From Rostratula benghalensis (lineage: Eukaryota; Chordata; Aves; Charadriiformes; Rostratulidae): a stretch of 64,000 nt of DNA. The DNA is taken from NCBI GenBank assembly GCA_013399305.1, contig VXAI01000275.1, positions 581,978 to 645,977 of the forward strand, in the 5' to 3' direction. Shown here piece by piece: positions 57,901 through 64,000 of the stretch. The notes below the pieces were generated by a model. It saw only the letters and a list, made by a program, of their open reading frames with translations. It did no database searches and had not been told where the DNA came from. The position numbers and the translations under genes were made by a program. Numbering within the stretch: the first letter of the stretch is position 1; every line of letters starts with the position of its first letter.

Positions 57901-58462
57901 TGATAAAAGTTTGTCTTGAAATTGAAGTCATTACATCTCGGATTTCTGAAAGCTAAAGTTTCATGTGTTCTTCACAATGTACTCTTCTGACCTTTCTCTC
58001 TAGGTAAGAGAACGTGCAAAGGATTTTTTTGAATTTCTGTGTCGGCTAGCTGTTGAATTGGACAAGAAAGAACAAGGCATGCATGGTGCGGCAAGCAGAA
58101 GCTCAGGAACATCTGCAGAACAGTTAGTTTTTCCTTGGACAAACCACTGCAGTGAAGCAGAGTTTAGCTCTGATGACAGTGGAGCTTCTAAAGCATTAGA
58201 TGCCCATATATTAGTGGTGAGTCATGGAGCCTACATGAGGAACTGGATTGCTTATTTTGTTTCAGATCTCGACTGTACTTTACCAACAAATTTAACAAAG
58301 TCTCAGCTGTCTTCTGTGAGTCCTAATACAGGAGTTAGTCACTTCATTGTAAAACTTGAAAATGGAAATTTGTTAAAACCTGAAATCACATGTGTTTGTC
58401 TTAATCAAGACTCTCACTTAGTGGGTGTGGGAGCTGAATGTGTAGCTGCAAAAGTGTTCTAA
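45957..58462 (+). CDS. TIGAR: TIGAR, fructose-2,6-bisphosphatase-like phosphatase (six coding exons)
   Basis: Join 45957-45988, 48091-48128, 50195-50316, 54938-55015, 57465-57575, 58004-58462 gives 279 residues; human TIGAR has 270. TIGAR belongs to the histidine phosphatase (phosphoglycerate mutase-like) family, lowers fructose-2,6-bisphosphate, also acts on other phosphate esters such as 2,3-bisphosphoglycerate, and favours the pentose phosphate pathway. Visible: the RHGET signature with catalytic His11, Arg61 in SSDLLRAK, Glu89 in LRERKYG, and His201 in VVSHGAYMR (human His198). Residue 102 is Asp where human has Glu102. Residues ~143-190 form a variable loop three residues longer than human, and the C-terminus also differs in length. 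Intron 3 uses a GC donor; the others are GT-AG. The start is chosen because [13 protein letters not shown] matches the family N-terminus and the ATG has G at +4. A GC box and CRE lie just upstream. Confidence 0.95.
45989..48090 (+). other. TIGAR: TIGAR intron 1
   Basis: 2.1 kb, GT-AG. The first ~350 bp continue the CpG island (C-run at about 46138-46154, second CRE at 46105). The rest is AT-rich, with a TA/TG-rich tract near 47945-48000. In human TIGAR, intron 1 carries a p53 response element; I found no convincing counterpart. Confidence 0.75.
46105..46112. promoter_or_regulatory. TIGAR: Second perfect CRE, TGACGTCA
   Basis: Identical palindrome 116 bp into TIGAR intron 1, still inside the CpG island. 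With 45854-45861 and the TGACGTGA at 45629 it forms a cluster of three CRE-type sites. Confidence 0.55.
48091..48128 (+). CDS. TIGAR: TIGAR exon 2 (residues 11-24, both ends split)
   Basis: 38 nt after TCTCTTTCAG. It completes His11 and encodes [12 protein letters not shown], ending with the first base of Gly24 before GTTAGT. Too short to be found from open-frame length; identified by the RHGETRxNK motif. Confidence 0.95.
48129..50194 (+). other. TIGAR: TIGAR intron 2
   Basis: 2.07 kb, GT-AG, AT-rich. No exon, RNA or transposon was recognised. Confidence 0.75.
50195..50316 (+). CDS. TIGAR: TIGAR exon 3 (residues 24-64)
   Basis: 122 nt after TTTTGTAG. Encodes [20 protein letters not shown] through SSDLLRAKQ with the conserved substrate-binding Arg61. 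It ends at AAGCAG before GCAAGT, a GC-type donor; no GT in frame would join correctly to exon 4. Confidence 0.95.
50317..50322 (+). promoter_or_regulatory. TIGAR: GC-type splice donor of TIGAR intron 3
   Basis: The junction reads AAGCAG|GCAAGT. Apart from C at +2 it fits the donor consensus perfectly, as functional GC donors usually do. The next GT (four bases on) would shift the frame. Confidence 0.85.
50317..51920 (+). other. TIGAR: TIGAR intron 3, 5' part
   Basis: AT-rich intronic sequence, nothing recognised. Confidence 0.65.
51921..53083 (-). mobile_element. CR1 LINE fragment in TIGAR intron 3
   Basis: About 1.16 kb on the minus strand, 3' end at 51921 (TTCATAGAATTGTCTGGGTT). It includes the CR1 3'UTR and RT remains: minus-strand peptides [20 protein letters not shown] and, farther 3', [20 protein letters not shown], then [13 protein letters not shown]. 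Stops and frame breaks make it inactive. It is a different, less eroded copy than the one in CCND2 intron 3. Confidence 0.93.
53084..54937 (+). other. TIGAR: TIGAR intron 3, 3' part
   Basis: AT-rich intronic sequence ending at acceptor CACTTTTTAG. No feature recognised. Confidence 0.65.
54938..55015 (+). CDS. TIGAR: TIGAR exon 4 (residues 65-90)
   Basis: 78 nt, phase 0 at both ends: [20 protein letters not shown] then ARLRER before GTAAGT. Glu89 lies in the position of the catalytic acid of phosphoglycerate mutase-type enzymes. Confidence 0.95.
56095..56160. repeat. 33-bp imperfect tandem duplication
   Basis: Units 56095-56127 and 56128-56160 share TTCTTCATG and CTTACTGTTCTTAAAT with a few differences between. 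Located in TIGAR intron 4. Confidence 0.85.
56208..56231. repeat. 24-bp perfect palindrome
   Basis: Half-site TTCAGTACATTT is followed at once by its exact reverse complement, with no spacer. Located in TIGAR intron 4. Confidence 0.95.
57465..57575 (+). CDS. TIGAR: TIGAR exon 5 (residues 91-127)
   Basis: 111 nt, phase 0 at both ends, after CCTCTTACAG and before GTATGG. Encodes [20 protein letters not shown] and GGETLDE. Position 102 is Asp (LTDL) where human has Glu102 (LSEL). Confidence 0.95.
57576..58003 (+). other. TIGAR: TIGAR intron 5
   Basis: 428 bp, GT-AG, acceptor CTTTCTCTCTAG. Nothing else recognised. Confidence 0.85.
58004..58462 (+). CDS. TIGAR: TIGAR exon 6, coding part (residues 128-279 and stop)
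   Basis: Begins [20 protein letters not shown], carries the second catalytic histidine in [12 protein letters not shown] (His201, Arg206), continues through [17 protein letters not shown] and ends VAAKVF with TAA at 58460-58462. The loop between residues 143 and 190 is poorly conserved and three residues longer than human. Confidence 0.96.
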   Translation, partial: VRERAKDFFEFLCRLAVELDKKEQGMHGAASRSSGTSAEQLVFPWTNHCSEAEFSSDDSGASKALDAHILVVSHGAYMRNWIAYFVSDLDCTLPTNLTKSQLSSVSPNTGVSHFIVKLENGNLLKPEITCVCLNQDSHLVGVGAECVAAKVF

Positions 58463-61110
58463 GAGTCTCTGTGGGGAAAGTGGTTTAGATCACCGTTACA
58501 CTAAGCTTGGGAAGGGTGTCTGTAGTAATTGCTGAGATTGACTGGAGTTACCAACACTGAACTGCAAAACTGAAGACGTGCAACTGCTTAATGTCTTATA
58601 AATAACACGATTTGCATAGGCCTAGTGCCTGCTATAAGTTGGCACTAGAGAAATAACACAAATGTTCTTTATGAACAGAAACATAATACTTCCAGTCACT
58701 TGTGTATCTGCTGCTAGAGTGCATATTTAAAAAAAAAAACAAACTTCTTTTCATTAGCCTGTAATTATTTTTGTTATATCCAGGTAAAAGAGTTGGAGAG
58801 GGGAGAGGAACGGTACCTCAAAATGAGCTATACTGTATTCTTATTACAAAATGCTATATTGTAATATTAAACATAGAAGTTGTTTTAAAATAACTTTTTT
58901 GAATGCAATAGTATAACCTGTAAAGGAACCTTGCTTAGTGGAAAAGGTTTGGTACGTGGGGACAGGTTGCCTGCTCTGGTACTAAACAGCTGTGAGACGC
59001 TGGGCAAATCTCTCTTCCCTTTGTAAAATGGGGCTGATGATAAACCTACCTCACAGGAGCATTTTGTAAGAAACTGTTAATGTTGTTGAGATGTCTGTTG
59101 AAGAGCATTGTACACAAACATAAAGTATTTATTTTTAACTGTAAGCAGGATGGAGGAACATCAGGTGAACATAGTTGAAATAATGGTCTCCCTTCTGTAA
59201 AGGAACCCTATCGACAGGATGAGCTGTGCCCGACTTGAATCCTTTTGTCACTTGCAGTCCTTCACTTGATGGATGGGTATTTTTGCCTATAATTAGGCAG
59301 GTTGGATTGCTTGATGATTGCTAATAGTTGCTGTTAGTACTGCATTCTTTCCCCACTGGGGTGTTCGTAGTGATTTTGTGTAAGCATATCTCATTTATGT
59401 TATTTATAATACTTTTTCTTCATTTGCGTATTTTAAGCCTGTTTAAAAAAAATAAATAGAAAAAAAAATCAAGGCTTCTGATTGGAACTCCATTTCATCT
59501 GTATTTCTTTTGAGGTAAAAATCTTTGTTAATATTAAAAATACACTGCCCTATGTACTTTAAACTACTTTGTTTATCTTGAAGAAGCAGAGACTTGAATT
59601 TTGAGGAGGAAATAGAGGTTGCTATTGGTTCCTTGAACAGGTGGGTACTTGTATGTAACTGTGGTTCTACTGACAAACAGCAACAGAATTATTTGAAGCT
59701 AACTTCAGTGACTGTACTGCCTCTTCCATTCCCATGACTGTCATTCAGCAGAAAAGTTCTCCCAATTCCTACTTGAACACAGAATTCGTGGTCTGCTCCC
59801 ATTCTGTGTTCTCTTTGTCCGATACTAATACTGCTAAAGAGGGTGAAGTGAGAATGTTCAGTCCTGTGGGGGCCTGAGGTAGGCTTCTAAGGTAGTGTTC
59901 TCCAGAACCTGGAATGGGATGTAGGGCTTTTTACCTGCAGCGGGGCTTGTTTATCTAGCAAATATGAAACTTTCATAATGTAGAATCCTGGGGAACTTAA
60001 GATTTCTCAATACCATAAAAACAGACTCTGGTCAAAATGGCTCTATTTCAAGTTTAATTTTATATAAGCAGCCTTTGTTCAAAACGAAGGTATTCCAAAG
60101 CAGAGTGTTTCAGTATTAATCAGAAGTAAAAATTTCTGAATTCAGATAGTCACATCAAAATGTTTAAAAAATCAGTAATTATTTTTTTTTTTTTGAGAAA
60201 GCCAGTCATATGGAAAAATCCTTGTTAGCCAGCCATTATTAACATTATACATGATCACCACCCAAACAGTAAGTTTGTGAAATTTAGCAGGGTCTATTTC
60301 AAATCAAAAGTACTGAGATGACAGTGGAGCTGCTCAAGACTTTAATTTAAAAGTGTCCATAGATTTTTTTTCACACACACAAGCAGTCATTCTTAATATA
60401 TTAAGGGAACTAAGTTGTGTACATGGCAATGTGGAGTTTTGAACAGAATCCTTGAGCGTCCATGAAATCCATCATCCTAGAGGACTCATGAATACTGATT
60501 TGATGATTACAGCCAAAGAAGGTAGAAAAGTTTTAATTATGTTTGTTAACAGAGCTGATGACATAAGATGTGACAGGAGTTCATTCTTAATTTTCCTGTC
60601 CCTGATAGTGCCTGTTTATTTCAGAAAGGCTAAATATATAGCAGGAGACTGTCCTGTTGGTGCTCTAAATAGCTTAAACTTTTCTGTAGTTGCTGTGTTC
60701 TGGATTTTGTCAGTTGTTCCATTAATACCTTTTGGAGCCAGAGTAACCAAGTTGAAAGTGGGCATCCTTTATCAGCCAGAAGATGAGCGGACACCTAATA
60801 TCTTTCCCTTCCTAAGTCACTAACTTCTATTAGATATTCCAAAATACATTTTATTCTTGCTGATGAAATAAATATCTTACAGGAACGTCTACTTAAAATG
60901 CTTTGCCACTTGTTGGGTAATACTCTTCCCATAGGGATTTTTAAGTCTTTTTTTTCATTATGTGCTTTACCTTCTTTAGTGTATTTGTAGGTGGTTAAAA
61001 GTTAGACCCATCCTAAGAAACCTGTCGTTAGTGCTATTCTTTAGTACTGGTCTTTTTAAGTCTTTGAATTAATGTTGAGATGAAATCTGTCATATTCCTC
61101 TTTTAATAAA
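58463..61110 (+). other. TIGAR: TIGAR 3'UTR and possible extended forms
   Basis: AT-rich sequence after the stop codon. Candidate poly(A) signals: ATTAAA 58866-58871, AATAAA 59451-59456, AATAAA 60867-60872, AATAAA 61105-61110. Human TIGAR has a multi-kilobase 3'UTR, so a long form is plausible. A 123-codon frame at 60452-60823 inside this stretch shows no domain. Confidence 0.6.
59451..59456 (+). terminator. TIGAR: Candidate TIGAR poly(A) signal
   Basis: Canonical AATAAA about 1 kb after the stop codon, followed by an A-run and then a T-rich region. One of several candidates. Confidence 0.45.
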
Positions 61111-62821
61111 GTTTGATGGAATCATGGGAAATTATAGCTGCAGTTATAGATGGTTCTGTTAGGAATAGTAGCAGAACATAAATATTTGAGGGATTGCTCA
61201 TTAGTGGGCAATGAAAGTTTTGTCCTTCTGAAATGCCAGTCTCTAATTAGTAGCGGGAGACAAGGCCTTAACTACAGGGTGGGTGTTCAGCAGTAGCTGC
61301 CAAGATGTAACAGAGGCTGTGAAAGCAGATCAAGCTGTTAAACACGTTACCAGGATGCTAAGAATTTCAAGTGATAAGAAAAAGGTGTGTTCCTTTTGAA
61401 TATCTTCGTAGGAAAATAGTGCTCAAATAGATGTTAGAAACTCACCGGCTTGCCCATGTAATGGCCTATAGTCAGATCTGAGAAAACCAAGCATACTTTA
61501 AAATTATCTTTTAAACCAGCGAAGGTTAAAACAAAAGCCATTTTGGCAGACTTTTTCAGCTGAACAACAGGAGAAGTAAAGGTGACTGTGGGTCAAGATG
61601 GAGAGGAAACTCAGTCCTTTCTCAGCTCATGTGTCCTTTTGCTGAGGAGTCCAGTGCTATTCTGCTCCCCAGTGAAGTGATGCTTCAAAAGGTAGGGGAG
61701 TTGGGATCTCCTTTGATAAAGTTGTGTTTAAACAGTGCTTTGCCAGGATGGACTCAATTTGGAAAAGGTGACAGGCGAGACAAAGAGGAATTGGAAGGTC
61801 CCAGCATGCTAGCACACATGTTCCTCAGTTTTGGCTCCACCAACATCATCTCCTTGCAGGTCTGCTAAATGTCTCACAGTCATCAGGCATGCACTTTGGC
61901 AGAATGCTCTGGTAGTGTCACAGTTTCCATCCTCTATAAAGTATCAGCCCTTTTTCAAGATCTTTGCTCTGTTCCTGCAGTTCTCTGTTGGGTTTATGTT
62001 TTCCAGACAGAGCCCTGCCTTTGCAATAGGAGGAGGGTGTTTTTTTCTTTTTATCTTTTTAATAAGAACAGAATTTAGATCAGATGCATTCTCTGTCCAA
62101 TCTTTTGGTATTTCATGAGGCTGCCTCAGATCCCCAGCCCACACGCCTGAACCTAAACTATGTCAGATTTTCCCCAGATGTGTCCCTCTTGTGAGGGCTT
62201 TGGCCATGAGCCTGAGATTTTTGGATATATAGTAATCCCAGGCAAATGGCAGCTGCGTGAACACAAATCAGCAGTGCAGGCTGTGAGCTGCTTCCCCTAG
62301 TACCCACAGACAGGGCAAACTTGCTGGGTTCTGTGTGTGCATGGTGAATGCGGTGCTGTTAGGGCAGGTCTCTTCTGCTGAGGGAGCTCTAGTGTCACCT
62401 GCAGACATCTCTGGGGTTTCCTGGTTTGCAGGAAAGTATGAGTGTGAGTCTACGAATGTCCCACCTGAACACCAGAAGTTAGTAGTGAGGACCGTGAGAG
62501 CATAATTAGAGAGCAAGGGCAGAGGCCTTGAGAATACGGGCACAGGAGGATAGCAGGATAAAAACACAAATTATGAATAGGCAGTTAGTGGTGACCAAAG
62601 GAAGTCCAGGCCGAGACCCTTTTCCAGGCATGATTGGATGTGATATGCTACCTTTCTGATGCCCTATTGCTTGATAAAGCTGTAGCTAAATTGAAGAGGT
62701 GTCACACACTAGACCTGACTGTGATAGGTTGAAACTACGTTCTGGAAGAGCAAGCTATTGAAAAGTGGACTTACTTAAGTAAAAAGCTGAGGTAAAAAAG
62801 AAGGTTTTCTTTCAGAAGGGC
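61111..62821. other. Region downstream of TIGAR
   Basis: Unique-looking sequence with no supported gene. FGF23 is the expected next neighbour in vertebrates, but no FGF-like frame is present on either strand. Confidence 0.6.
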
Positions 62822-62899
62822 AAGAATCACAAAATTACTTTAATAAGGTCAGCTATACTTAAGAATCACAAAATTAGTTTAATAAGGTCAGCTATACTT
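62822..62899. repeat. 39-bp tandem duplication, two copies
   Basis: Units 62822-62860 and 62861-62899 begin AAGAATCACAAAATTA and end AAGGTCAGCTATACTT. They differ at one base (C/G), so the duplication is recent. Confidence 0.97.
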
Positions 62900-62915
62900 A
62901 AAGAACCTTAAATGG

Positions 62916-63010
62916 AGCCTAGTGGGAGGTGTCCCTGCCCATGGCAGCCAGGTGGGAACTACATGATCTTTAAGGTCCCTTCCAACCCAAACCATTCTAT
63001 GATTCTATGA
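62916..63010 (+). mobile_element. CR1 3' tail
   Basis: AGCCTAGTGGGAGGTGTCCC, CCCATGGCAGCCAGG, TTTAAGGTCCCTTCCAACCC and terminal CCATTCTATGATTCTATGA. The best-preserved CR1 terminus in the window; about 95 bp. Confidence 0.95.
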
Positions 63011-64000
63011 CTTAAAATGGAAGAAAGAGGGGAAAGCTTTGCTTGTTTAAATCAGAGAGGTAGAAATTATCTAGAAGTTAGATCCCAAACAAGCAAAAAT
63101 TACAGGGAGATTCTAGAGACTAGGCCAAATTAGATCAATAATCATCTCGAACAAGTTACTGGCTCTGGGAAGAGAGCTTATGAGGAATAGAAAGAAAGTT
63201 ATATCATAGAGAACATTGTTACTTTAGATATGTCATGTAGAGAATTTGCAAAATACGTTAAAACAGGTAGCAAAACCATCTTGAGATATGTATATCAAAA
63301 CAGAGCAAGGAAAGAAGTATCAGCAATACTGTGGTGTGCAGATGGAATAGAAATAGAAAGTTTTAAATTATATCCCCAAAATGAATTACTTAATTTACAG
63401 CAGTATTGAACACAAGGGTAAAAGATGATGGCTAATGGGAATGAGGGTAGGGAAAATACCACATTTAAAGCCAAGAATTAAAGAATGTAATACAGTTCTG
63501 TCAGGGGAAATGACTAATCTTTTTGCCAGAATTCTGAAAGCACATCTAAAATTACACATCCCTAAGCAAGTATTTTAAATAGATCTGTCAAGTTGAGTGT
63601 GGAATTGTATGACTAGAGAATAGGAAATATTTTTTTATTTGAGAACAGTAATTTACAGAACTCTTACTTTGACCTTAATAATGTTCAGGGCTTTAGAACA
63701 AATTTGGAAGGAGAATGTAATTACACTGGAGAGGTAAATGAAACCTGGAATATAATTAAATGAATTTTTACCACACATATTTCACAATAAACTAAACTGA
63801 TAATTCTTTGATGAAATATCTGATGTCTAGGGAAGAGAAAAATGATGGAATATGTCTTGGTGAGTTGTAATTGAACGCTTGACACAATTCCACAACGGAA
63901 ACCATCAGCTCAACTGGAAAAGATAAATTTTAGTAGGAAAAAGAAAAAAAAAAAAAAGAAAAAAGGTGAAGTAGGTATGCAAGCAATTTATGGCCATATC
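63011..64000. other. Purine-rich end of the window
   Basis: A/G-rich on the + strand, with A-runs near 63946-63964. No gene, RNA or repeat family was recognised. Confidence 0.6.

Noticed and set aside
60452..60823. 123-codon frame downstream of TIGAR
   Set aside because: Lies in the likely 3'UTR, has no recognisable domain and no promoter or splice evidence.
61111..64000. Expected FGF23 exon on the minus strand
   Set aside because: Frames in this stretch show no FGF-like sequence; the gene probably lies beyond the window.

Overview
The window is vertebrate nuclear DNA and almost certainly avian. Evidence: CR1 LINE copies with the bird-type 3' ends (ATTCTATG / ATTCTGTG octamers), compact introns, GC-rich CpG-island first exons, and proteins that read as clear D2-type cyclin and TIGAR. 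I cannot name the species. Two protein-coding genes lie head to tail on the + strand, in the conserved vertebrate order CCND2 - TIGAR. The next expected neighbour, FGF23, is not seen before the window ends.

Layout. 1-77: truncated CCND2 5'UTR behind an A-run at the window edge. 78-32585: complete CCND2 coding sequence in five exons (285 codons). Intron 1 and the start of intron 2 are CpG-rich. Intron 3 carries an old minus-strand CR1 with a second CR1 tail nested in it, plus an unexplained inverted pair of ~115-bp sequences. Intron 4 (15.3 kb) is mostly unique AT-rich sequence with short CR1 tails, one isolated CpG-rich patch and a long ATCT microsatellite that abuts the branch point of the last exon. 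32586-~36500: long CCND2 3'UTR with several microRNA seed matches and a terminal AATAAA. ~36500-45480: intergenic, with two plus-strand CR1 copies near its end. 45481-45621: assembly gap in the TIGAR upstream region. 45622-45956: GC-rich TIGAR promoter with a GC box, a perfect CRE and a CGGT repeat. 45957-58462: complete TIGAR coding sequence in six exons (279 codons), with a GC-AG third intron that holds a 1.2-kb minus-strand CR1. 58463 onward: TIGAR 3'UTR with several possible poly(A) sites, then AT/purine-rich sequence with a 39-bp tandem duplication and a short CR1 tail.

The two genes are independent in function: CCND2 is the regulatory subunit of CDK4/6 in G1, and TIGAR is a phosphatase-like enzyme acting on fructose-2,6-bisphosphate and related phospho-sugars. 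Both connect growth control and metabolism, but nothing in the sequence shows co-regulation. I found no new molecular system. The points most worth a second look are the microsatellite at the CCND2 exon 5 branch point, a CCND2 exon 4 six codons shorter than human, the GC donor of TIGAR intron 3, Asp at TIGAR residue 102, the inverted repeat pair in CCND2 intron 3, and the CRE cluster around the TIGAR start. No RNA genes, CRISPR arrays or bacterial-type features are visible.
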